Made by a program: the position numbers and the translations under genes. 45,210 nucleotides of DNA from Deltaproteobacteria bacterium (lineage in GTDB: Bacteria > Desulfobacterota > Desulfobulbia > Desulfobulbales > Desulfurivibrionaceae). The DNA lies in contig JAPLJH010000030.1 in the NCBI GenBank assembly GCA_026388695.1, positions 1-45,210 on the forward strand, given 5' to 3'. This document shows positions 9,116-16,362 of the stretch, in pieces (positions within the stretch are counted from its first letter, which is position 1; each line of letters begins with the position of its first letter). The notes below the pieces were generated by a model. It ran no database searches and had not been told where the DNA came from. It was given only the letters and a program-made list of their open reading frames with translations.

Positions 9116-9145
9116 ACCATGCCTCCCTGCTGCTGAGAGAGAATT

Positions 9146-11344
9146 ATGAACCTGAACAATCTGGCCATGATCGAAGAGCAGAACCTTCGCTTGCGGGAAG
9201 AAAACGAACTGTTGCGTCGTGCTCTCAGCGAAACCGATTGCGGCTACAGGTTAATCCAGCAACGGGATGAGTTTGCAAAACTTATTGATTTTGGCAAAAC
9301 AATCGTTGCCGAACTCAATATTAATAAAATTTTCGCCTTGGTGGCAGAAAAGGCCCGGGAGCTTATTTCTGCCGAATTGCTCATTATCCCCATTATCGAT
9401 GCAAATCGCGAAACGTATACATACCTGGCCGCAGCGGGGCCAGGCTCTGCCGATATCCTGAATGCAACTTTAAAGATTGGCGTGGGCATGTGCGGCTGGG
9501 TTTTGCAAAACGAACGTCCGCTCCTGTTTGGCGAGTCTGATGAGTGGTGGATGGACGAGAAAACTCGGTGGGAGAAGGGGCAGCAATCGGCCTTGCTGGT
9601 TCCGCTCATGGGCAAGAAACAAATTATCGGTGGTCTTTCCGGTATCGGCAAGGTCGGAGGAGGCAGTTTTTCGGTTCATGATCTTGATGTATTGACCTTG
9701 TTTGCAAACCAGGTAAGTGCTGCCATTGAAAACGCCCGGCTTTTTCAAGAGGGCGAGCTTAAAAGCAATGCCCTGACGATCAGCAACCAAAGATTGCAGG
9801 AAGAAATACAGGAACGCCTACAGGCTGAAGCAGCGCTTGCTGCCGAACGGGAGCGATTGGCTGTTACCCTGAGGAGTATCGGTGATGGGGTTATTGCCAC
9901 CGACACCGAGAAAAAAATTGTCGCGCTCAACAAGATTGCCGAGGAATTGACCGGATGGTCCCTCCATGAGGCCCTGGGCCGACCGTTTGAAGAAGTCTTT
10001 CAGATTATCAACGAACAGACAAGGCAGTCACGGGAGCATCCGGTTGATAAGGTTTTGACCTCTGGGCAGATAATCGGGTTGGCCAACCATACCATACTTG
10101 TTGCCAAAGACGGCACGGAGCGTAGCATTGCCGACAGTGCCGCGCCGATTCGCGATGAAAAAAGCCGGATTATCGGTGTGGTCCTTGTGTTCCGGGATGT
10201 GACGGAACGGAACAGGATCGAGAAGGAATTGCACAAGGTTCAGAAGCTTGAATCCGTCGGCTTATTGGCCGGCGGCATTGCCCATGATTTTAACAATATC
10301 CTGGCCGCGATTCTTGGGAATCTCTCTCTTTCCCTGTTGGACAAAGGTCTAAGTGGCAGGACCAGGGATTTTTTGCGAGAGGCGGAGAAGGCTTCGTGGC
10401 GGGCAAGGGATCTTACCCAGCAACTCCTTACCTTTTCAAAAGGAGGCGCTCCGATCAAGGAAGTGTCTTCGCTGGATGAGGTGATCAAAGACTCAGCCAA
10501 CTTTGTCCTGAGCGGAAAACAGGTGACCTGTCAGTTTTCTTTTTCCGATGATCTGTGGCTTGTGGAGATTGATAAGGGGCAGATCAGTCAGGTTATTCAA
10601 AACATTGTTCTGAACGCCAGCCAGGCCATTGTCGGGAGCGGAATCATTAGCATTGCGTGCTGTAATGCTGAGTTGCGAGAGGAATCCAAATTTATCGGGC
10701 CGCGAGAGGGAAAATACGTAAAAATATCAATACGCGATAACGGGAGCGGAATCCCGGCCAGTGTCGTTGACAAGATTTTTGATCCCTATTTTTCCACAAG
10801 AAAAGAAGGGAGTGGTCTCGGTCTTGCCATCACACATGCCATTATTGCTAAGCACGGCGGGCAGATTTATGTTACATCCGAGCTTGGCGTGGGGACCACT
10901 TTTACGATTTATCTTCCAGCTTCCTCAAAGAGCGAAACAAGCGCCCAGGAGCAAGTTGCTCTTTCCCCTGTTCAGCGGAAGACAAATATTTTAATCATGG
11001 ATGATGACGAGATGTTGCGCGATGTTGCCAAGGCAATGCTGACCAGCCTCGGCCATGAGGTCATGCTGGCGGCGGATGGGAACGAGGCCATCGAAGTCTA
11101 CAAAAAATCAGGAAACACAATAGACCTTATCATTATGGACTTAACGATTCCCGGAGGCATGGGGGGTAAGGATGCTGTGGGTGAGATTTTGAAACTCAAC
11201 CCTGCCGCCAAAGTCGTGGTATCCAGCGGCTACTCCAATGACCCAATAATGGCCCGGTTCGGTGAGTATGGTTTTTGTGCTGCACTGGTCAAGCCGTATC
11301 AGCTGAGCGATTTCACCAAGGTGATAAATCAACTGATTCAATAA
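9146..11344 (+). CDS. hybrid sensor histidine kinase (GAF-PAS-HisKA-HATPase-REC)
   Basis: A 732-residue cytoplasmic two-component hybrid kinase with no membrane segment. In order: an N-terminal coiled coil (1-30); GAF (about 48-200); a second short coiled coil (205-240); PAS (about 237-355); HisKA with the phospho-histidine H380 in AGGIAHDFNN; HATPase_c with N-box around N490, DNGSG at 531-535 and GSGLGL at 555-560; and a C-terminal receiver (613-730) with acidic DDD at 619-621, phospho-acceptor D665 and K716. The H-box type (HDFNN) groups it with kinases of the HWE-unlike, PAS-linked deltaproteobacterial class. The signal is unknown. The operon partners (TusA, DsrE2-like, C_GCAxxG protein) suggest a sulfur- or redox-related cue, which is inference. 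No DNA-binding output is encoded nearby. Confidence 0.93.
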   Translation: MNLNNLAMIEEQNLRLREENELLRRALSETDCGYRLIQQRDEFAKLIDFGKTIVAELNINKIFALVAEKARELISAELLIIPIIDANRETYTYLAAAGPGSADILNATLKIGVGMCGWVLQNERPLLFGESDEWWMDEKTRWEKGQQSALLVPLMGKKQIIGGLSGIGKVGGGSFSVHDLDVLTLFANQVSAAIENARLFQEGELKSNALTISNQRLQEEIQERLQAEAALAAERERLAVTLRSIGDGVIATDTEKKIVALNKIAEELTGWSLHEALGRPFEEVFQIINEQTRQSREHPVDKVLTSGQIIGLANHTILVAKDGTERSIADSAAPIRDEKSRIIGVVLVFRDVTERNRIEKELHKVQKLESVGLLAGGIAHDFNNILAAILGNLSLSLLDKGLSGRTRDFLREAEKASWRARDLTQQLLTFSKGGAPIKEVSSLDEVIKDSANFVLSGKQVTCQFSFSDDLWLVEIDKGQISQVIQNIVLNASQAIVGSGIISIACCNAELREESKFIGPREGKYVKISIRDNGSGIPASVVDKIFDPYFSTRKEGSGLGLAITHAIIAKHGGQIYVTSELGVGTTFTIYLPASSKSETSAQEQVALSPVQRKTNILIMDDDEMLRDVAKAMLTSLGHEVMLAADGNEAIEVYKKSGNTIDLIIMDLTIPGGMGGKDAVGEILKLNPAAKVVVSSGYSNDPIMARFGEYGFCAALVKPYQLSDFTKVINQLIQ

Positions 11345-11376
11345 GGTGTTTAGCAGGCGTAACTGTGGAACGGAAC

Positions 11377-11916
11377 ATGGAAAATCAAGAAACTGTGGAA
11401 CACATTGTTGAACTGGTCGGCCAGCGTGCGGCTAATATCTTTACCGCCCGTGGCTACTGTTGTTCCGAGTCGGTAATTGTCGTCATCAATCAGGCCTTTC
11501 GCGGCGACCTCAGCCCGGAACTGGCCCTCCGACTCGGTTCCGGGTTTTGCCACGGCATGGGGGGCGCCGGATGCACCTGCGGCTCGCTGGCCGGGGCCGA
11601 GGTAGCGATAAGCCTTTTTCTCGGGCCGAGGCAGGCTGCGGGCATGAAGGCAAAGGAGTTTGAGAAGGTGGCCAAAGAGATGCACGACAGGTTTAAGACC
11701 CGGTTCTCTACCACCTGTTGCCGGGTGCTGCTCAAGCGGCGCAAGGAAAAAAACGGCGCAACCTGCAAGGAGTTGACCGTGGGTGGGGCTGAGATTGCGG
11801 CCGGATTGATCCTTGAGCAGAGGCTGGATTTGGCGGCCAAGGCCGACCTGGATTTTCTTGGTGTTCGAGAATCAAAGCTTGGGGTGCTTGGCCGGAAACT
11901 GTTGGGTAAGGAATAG
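11377..11916 (+). CDS. C_GCAxxG_C_C family putative redox protein
   Basis: A 179-residue protein matching the C_GCAxxG_C_C family, found mainly in anaerobes and thought to bind a redox cofactor or disulfide; its function is not established. Visible cysteines: a vicinal pair at 28-29 (GYCCSES), C58, C66 and C68 in GAGCTCGSLAGAE (the GCAxxG core), a vicinal pair near 116-117 (TTCCRVL) and one near 128. The C-terminal 50 residues are charged and lack cysteine. The open frame begins upstream inside the kinase gene, but the ATG at 11377, 32 bases after the kinase stop, is preferred; a GTG at 11365 is possible. It probably belongs to the tusA-to-dus transcription unit. Confidence 0.75.
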   Translation: MENQETVEHIVELVGQRAANIFTARGYCCSESVIVVINQAFRGDLSPELALRLGSGFCHGMGGAGCTCGSLAGAEVAISLFLGPRQAAGMKAKEFEKVAKEMHDRFKTRFSTTCCRVLLKRRKEKNGATCKELTVGGAEIAAGLILEQRLDLAAKADLDFLGVRESKLGVLGRKLLGKE

Positions 11917-11944
11917 ATATGCCTTGTTTTTTGAAGTGTTCCGC

Positions 11945-12955
11945 ATGAGTGCCTGCACGGAGAAGCCGCAACCCCTAAGACTGAAAGGCTTGGAGATTTC
12001 CCCTCCGCTTTTTCTGGCGCCCATGGCCGGGTTGACCCATTCGGCCCTGCGCCGTCTCATTCTGGAGCAGGGGGGCATTGGCCTGTTGTCCACCGAGATG
12101 CTTTCCGCTACCCGTCTGCCCTCGGAAAGTCCGCAACTGTCTCCCTATCTGGTGCGAAGCCCCCAAGAAACCCCTCTGTCCTACCAGCTGCTGGTCAGCC
12201 GGGTGGAGGAGGTCGCCCCTGCCATTGCCAAGCTCCACGCCTTGGGCGCCGAGGCCATTGACCTCAACCTGGGTTGTCCTGCCCCCACCGTCCGCCGCAT
12301 GGGCGCAGGCAGCCGTCTCATGGATGAACCCGCCTTGGTGCAGGCCCTGGTGGCGGCGGCCAGAAAGCAGACCGATCTGCCGCTTACCGCCAAGATTCGG
12401 CTGGGTGAGACTTTGGATGAGGAAAGGCTGCGTAATTTTTGCCAGATGCTGGAAGGCGAGGGGATTGATCTGCTTTCCGTGCATGCCAGGCTGCGGGGCG
12501 AGCCATTTGTCCGCAAGCCGCGCTGGCCATGGGTCGGCAAGGTGAAAGGGTGGGTGAACATCCCGGTTGTCGCCAACGGCGGGATTTTTTCGGTAGAGGA
12601 TGCCAGGAATTGTCTCGCCCAATCAGGGGCGGATGGCCTCATGATCGGCCGGGCCGCAGCGATCCGGCCCTGGATCTTCGCCGAGCTTGCTCATGGGGTG
12701 TACGGAGTGGGCCAGGAGGTTGGGGCGGTGAACAAACCGGCGTTGTATCTGCGCTTTGTCGAGCTGCTTGAGGAAAGTTTTCTGCCGGAGCGGCGCTTGG
12801 GTCGGCTCAAGGAGTTTAGCCATTACTTTGCCAAGAACTATCCTTTTGGCCACAGCCTGGCCTCGGCTGTGCAATCCAGCGGTTCACTGGCTGAAGCCAA
12901 GGAACGAGCCTGCTCCTTTTTTGCCAAGAACGAAGCAGTCGTTGAGGATTACTGA
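11945..12955 (+). CDS. dus: tRNA-dihydrouridine synthase
   Basis: A 336-residue FMN-dependent enzyme that reduces uridine to dihydrouridine in the D-loop of tRNA. The N-terminal FMN strand reads LFLAPMAGLTHSALR. The active-site region is LNLGCPAPTVRRMGAGS, with the catalytic cysteine, and a KIRLG strand follows. SVHARLR contains the conserved histidine, and VANGGIF plus GADGLMIGRAA give the phosphate-binding end of the TIM barrel. The short C-terminal helical domain is present. Size and motifs fit the bacterial Dus family, nearest in style to DusB; the subtype is not certain. The start is the ATG at 11945, 28 bases after the C_GCAxxG gene; earlier frame sequence is not family-like. The last seven bases overlap the convergent HDOD gene. 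Confidence 0.92.
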   Translation: MSACTEKPQPLRLKGLEISPPLFLAPMAGLTHSALRRLILEQGGIGLLSTEMLSATRLPSESPQLSPYLVRSPQETPLSYQLLVSRVEEVAPAIAKLHALGAEAIDLNLGCPAPTVRRMGAGSRLMDEPALVQALVAAARKQTDLPLTAKIRLGETLDEERLRNFCQMLEGEGIDLLSVHARLRGEPFVRKPRWPWVGKVKGWVNIPVVANGGIFSVEDARNCLAQSGADGLMIGRAAAIRPWIFAELAHGVYGVGQEVGAVNKPALYLRFVELLEESFLPERRLGRLKEFSHYFAKNYPFGHSLASAVQSSGSLAEAKERACSFFAKNEAVVEDY

Positions 12956-13845
12956 GCGGAGAGCAGTTCAAATACCTGATCTTTCATGTCGACAAGATCG
13001 TCCGGCCCTAGATGCAGTTCTTGCAGCACATCTCCGTTGAGTTCGCTCCAGTCTTCCGGGTCCCACTCGCCGTCGATGATCCGATCCGCCATGCCGATGG
13101 AATAGCCAAAGGTGTACGCGATGTAGTCGGCGACCCTGAGAAGGGCAATGAGCTTGCTTGGCATGGCGCCCAGCCCGGCGAGGTTGGAGGTGTGGTGATG
13201 GATGATGGTTTTGCATACCGCATCGGGAAGCGACCAGGTTTTTGCCATCAGCCCCCCCACCACGCAATGATCGGAGCCTACCAGTGCGTCCTCTTCCTGA
13301 ATGATGTCGCGCTTGTGGCTGAGAGCGGCATGGGTGAAGGCCTCGTAGGCCGGACTGCGTTTCAGCAGCATCGGAATGGCGCAGTCGTGGAACAGGCCGG
13401 TCATGTATGCCATGTCCGGGGTGATGTCTTCAGCGCCCAAAACGCCGCGCATGGTTTTAGCCAGGGATTCCGCAGCCACCGCCGTGTGCAGGGAATGCTC
13501 CCAGAAAATCCTGTCCCCTGCGGAGCCGGTGCCCAGGGCGTCCTGGAGGCAGGCGGTGAGCACCACCTTTTTGAAATTTTCCAGCCCCATGTAGGTGAGG
13601 GCCTGGACGATGGATTCGCATTTGCGGGCCAGGCCGAAGAAGGGCGAGTTGATGACGTTGATGACCTTGGCGCTGATCGACGCGTCCTGGGTCACCAGAT
13701 GGGCGATGCGATTGAAGTCGGGATGTTCGGCGCGCATTTCCTTGTTGATTTCGATGACGATGGTGGGCTGGGCCGGCAGCTTGATCTTGCTGACGATCTG
13801 TTTGGCGTGCTCAAGGCGCTGGGCATTGAAATCAATGGTGGTCAT
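12949..13845 (-). CDS. HDOD-domain signalling protein
   Basis: A 298-residue stand-alone HDOD protein, the degenerate relative of HD-GYP phosphodiesterases that acts in signalling and regulation without detectable catalytic activity in most cases. The HDOD core spans about residues 18-215. Diagnostic segments are LPAQPTIVIEI, VTQDASISAKVINVINSPFFG, SIVQALTYMGLENFKK, GLFHDCAIPMLL and TIIHHH. No receiver, GGDEF or EAL domain is attached. The last 80 residues are an acidic helical extension. It is convergent with dus (7-bp overlap) and divergent from the Ser/Thr kinase gene across a 255-base gap. The start is the ATG at 13845 with only a weak ribosome site. Confidence 0.9.
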   Translation of the reverse strand: MTTIDFNAQRLEHAKQIVSKIKLPAQPTIVIEINKEMRAEHPDFNRIAHLVTQDASISAKVINVINSPFFGLARKCESIVQALTYMGLENFKKVVLTACLQDALGTGSAGDRIFWEHSLHTAVAAESLAKTMRGVLGAEDITPDMAYMTGLFHDCAIPMLLKRSPAYEAFTHAALSHKRDIIQEEDALVGSDHCVVGGLMAKTWSLPDAVCKTIIHHHTSNLAGLGAMPSKLIALLRVADYIAYTFGYSIGMADRIIDGEWDPEDWSELNGDVLQELHLGPDDLVDMKDQVFELLSAQ

Positions 13846-14059
13846 GGGGTGCGCATCCCTTGCGATTGATGGTGAAAGGCATCAGCGGACTATCGGTCGA
13901 TTATTGTCTTTCGGCAATGGTAGCATGTTTGGCAGAGGTTACGAAGAAAAAAATGTCTATTTGCCTTTCTTGTAAGTGCCTACAGTCAAGGCGGATTAGC
14001 GCTGGGGCGAACGCTTTTGAAGGCACTTTTTTGAAAGCCTGTTATGGTATTGCGGTGTT

Positions 14060-14068
14060 TGTTATAAT
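14060..14068 (+). promoter_or_regulatory. extended -10 promoter of the Ser/Thr kinase gene
   Basis: TGTTATAAT fits the extended -10 form (TGn plus a perfect TATAAT at 14063-14068). There is no good -35 at the correct distance, as is common for this class. The start point would be near 14075, giving a leader of about 26 bases. Confidence 0.55.
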
Positions 14069-14100
14069 GGCTTTGGTGAAATTCTCCGACTAACGGAAGG

Positions 14101-15909
14101 ATGAAAAAAAGTACAAGGACCCGTATCTTGCAGACCACGCCAGCCTATCAGCCCATCCAGTATGGAAAATTTCTTCTTTTGGACCGCATCGCCCGGGGTG
14201 GGATGGCGGAGCTTTGCCGCGCCAAGATCATCGGCGCCCAAGGGTTCGAGAAGCTCGTCGCCATTAAGAAAATCCTGCCCCATCTGGCCGACCAGGAGGA
14301 TTTTGTTTCCGCCTTCATCGATGAAGCCAGGCTCGCGGCTTTCCTGCACCATCGCAATATCGTGCAGATTTTTGATTTCGGGGAAATGGCGGGAGGATAT
14401 TTCATCTCCATGGAGTATCTTTCCGGCAAGCCGTTGCGGACTTTGATGAATTTTGCGGGGAAAAGCGATGCCCGGCTTCCCTTGGGCATGGCTCTTTTTA
14501 TCATCGCGGAAATTTGTGTCGGCCTGGATTATGCCCATAACCTGAAAAATTTTTCCGGCGAGCCCCTTGGCATTGTCCACCGCGATATCGGTCCGCAAAA
14601 TATTTTCATCACCTATGACGGGCAGGTAAAGATCATCGATTTCGGCATCGCCCGGGCAACGAGTCACAATACCGTCACCACCGTTGGATCGCTCAAGGGA
14701 AAAATTGCCTACATGTCCCCGGAGCAGGCAAGCGGAAAAGAGATTGATCATCGGTCCGATATTTTTTCAGTTGGGATTATCCTGTATGAACTGGTGACCG
14801 GAAGACATCTTTATACCGCCGAGGATAGCGGACAGCAACTCGCCCTCGCGGCGGACTGCAGGTTTGTTCCGGTTAGGGAACTGAATGCCTCTTTGCCACC
14901 ATTGCTCTATGATATTCTCGACAAAGCCCTGGCTCGGAACCCCGATGATCGTTACCAGGCAGCCGGGGAGCTGTTGGCCGATCTTGAGAGATGCGCTAAA
15001 GAAACAGGGGCGTTTGCCACGGCGAGGGAGTTGGCTCTTTTCATGGCACAATTTTTCAAGGCGGATATGGAGCATGAGGAAGCGGCGCTCGGTCAAGCCG
15101 TTTCCGTTGAGTTGCCTCCGGAAACTCATCCCGATGAAGGATTGGATTCCGACTTGGAGCCAACGCTCTTACTTGCAAGGGAGGAGCACGCTCCAGAATT
15201 CAAGGTGCAGGAACATCGCCCTCACAGACTGATCGTTCTCCTGGTGGTTGTGGTGTTGGTGCTGGGGATGGGAGGTGTTGCGGCGGTTAAGTTTTTTGGC
15301 AAACATGAAGAGAAAGCGAGCGCTGTCTCCGTTGCCAACCCCGCCCAAGAGAATCCGATCGTGCTACAGGATGAGGCGCGCAGCTATTTTGCCCGGCTAT
15401 CGACGGGGCAGGCCCAGGCATCGGGGAGAAGTTTGCCTCCCAGGGATTTGGCGGATTTTGACCGCCATGCCGCTTTGTTTATGGAGAAGTCGCCCCGTGA
15501 AGCAGGGACTGTTCTTGAAAAACTCGCCTTTATCTATCCCAACACCGCCCAGGTTCATTTCCAACTCGGCCGACTTTACACCCAGCGCCAGGAAGTGGAC
15601 AAGGCAATGGCCGCTTACCAAAAGGCCGTATCCCTGGATAATAAAATGGACAAGGCTTTCTTCAATATGGGCTACCTCCATGCCGGAAAAAAGGAGTATA
15701 AAGAGGCCAAGGCAATGTATGCCAAGGTTGTAGAGCTTGCCCCCGCCTATGTTGACGAGGCGCTGTTCAATTTGGCCCTTATAGAAAAGGGGTTGGGGCA
15801 AACCGAGGACAGTATTCGGCATGCTCGACTGGCTGTGGAGAAAAACCCAAGCAACACTCAAGCTGCAAAACTGCATGAGCAGTTAAAAAACAAGAAGAAG
15901 GAACCATGA
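14101..15909 (+). CDS. Ser/Thr protein kinase with membrane anchor and TPR repeats
   Basis: A 602-residue Hanks-type kinase. Kinase domain, residues 21-310: glycine loop IARGGMAE, ATP lysine K56 in VAIKK, catalytic loop HRDIGPQN (160-167) with the usual lysine after HRD-x replaced by glycine, magnesium loop DFG (180-182), and activation segment ending YMSPEQA. The HRDxxPQN form is common in deltaproteobacterial kinases. A low-complexity linker leads to one membrane helix (about residues 378-398). Beyond it an extracytoplasmic part carries about three TPR repeats (roughly 485-600), a protein-binding surface. The layout suggests a transmembrane receptor kinase. The stop codon overlaps the start of the LysM-like lipoprotein (ATGA), so the two are translationally coupled and probably act together at the envelope. 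Confidence 0.92.
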   Translation: MKKSTRTRILQTTPAYQPIQYGKFLLLDRIARGGMAELCRAKIIGAQGFEKLVAIKKILPHLADQEDFVSAFIDEARLAAFLHHRNIVQIFDFGEMAGGYFISMEYLSGKPLRTLMNFAGKSDARLPLGMALFIIAEICVGLDYAHNLKNFSGEPLGIVHRDIGPQNIFITYDGQVKIIDFGIARATSHNTVTTVGSLKGKIAYMSPEQASGKEIDHRSDIFSVGIILYELVTGRHLYTAEDSGQQLALAADCRFVPVRELNASLPPLLYDILDKALARNPDDRYQAAGELLADLERCAKETGAFATARELALFMAQFFKADMEHEEAALGQAVSVELPPETHPDEGLDSDLEPTLLLAREEHAPEFKVQEHRPHRLIVLLVVVVLVLGMGGVAAVKFFGKHEEKASAVSVANPAQENPIVLQDEARSYFARLSTGQAQASGRSLPPRDLADFDRHAALFMEKSPREAGTVLEKLAFIYPNTAQVHFQLGRLYTQRQEVDKAMAAYQKAVSLDNKMDKAFFNMGYLHAGKKEYKEAKAMYAKVVELAPAYVDEALFNLALIEKGLGQTEDSIRHARLAVEKNPSNTQAAKLHEQLKNKKKEP

Positions 15910-16334
15910 AGCGCACACTCTCTTTTTTCCCACTGTTTTTGCTCTTTGCCGGAATTTTCTGCTTTGCTTGTTTGACGGGCTGCGCAATGTTCGGCGATAA
16001 AGGGGGGCAGGCAGAAGAAGCCAAGCAGGATGTCTATGTCCACACAGTGGAGTGGCCAGGGGAGACGCTGCCCATGATCGCTCAGTGGTATACCGGTAAC
16101 AAAGATAACGGGAAAATCTTGGCCAAAACCAACCCAGACATCGCAGCCGAGCATCTTGCTGTGGGTGATCAGGTTCGGATACCTTTGGAGTTGGTGAAGA
16201 ACAACAAGAGCATGCCAAAGGAATTCCTTTCCACCTTCAGCGCCAAGGATCGCGCTGCCCCAAAGAAGTCTTCCTCGAAAACAAAGCCAGCGCCGGAGAA
16301 GAAAGACGAGTTTCAACCCTATGGACCCAAATGA
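15906..16334 (+). CDS. LysM-like lipoprotein
   Basis: A 142-residue protein with a type II signal peptide (hydrophobic core, lipobox LTGC with the lipid cysteine at about 26), hence anchored to the inner or outer membrane. Residues about 43-95 (VHTVEWPGETLPMIAQWYTG ending in GDQVRIP) have the pattern of a LysM peptidoglycan-binding module, although shorter and more diverged than typical copies. The tail is rich in Lys, Ser and Pro and probably disordered, able to span into the cell wall. A four-base overlap with the TPR kinase and an AAGGA ribosome site inside that gene indicate coupled translation. A cell-wall-sensing or scaffold role with the kinase is inference. Confidence 0.82.
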   Translation: MKRTLSFFPLFLLFAGIFCFACLTGCAMFGDKGGQAEEAKQDVYVHTVEWPGETLPMIAQWYTGNKDNGKILAKTNPDIAAEHLAVGDQVRIPLELVKNNKSMPKEFLSTFSAKDRAAPKKSSSKTKPAPEKKDEFQPYGPK

Positions 16335-16362
16335 GCGGGTTGGAATAGAAAATCTTCTCTCC

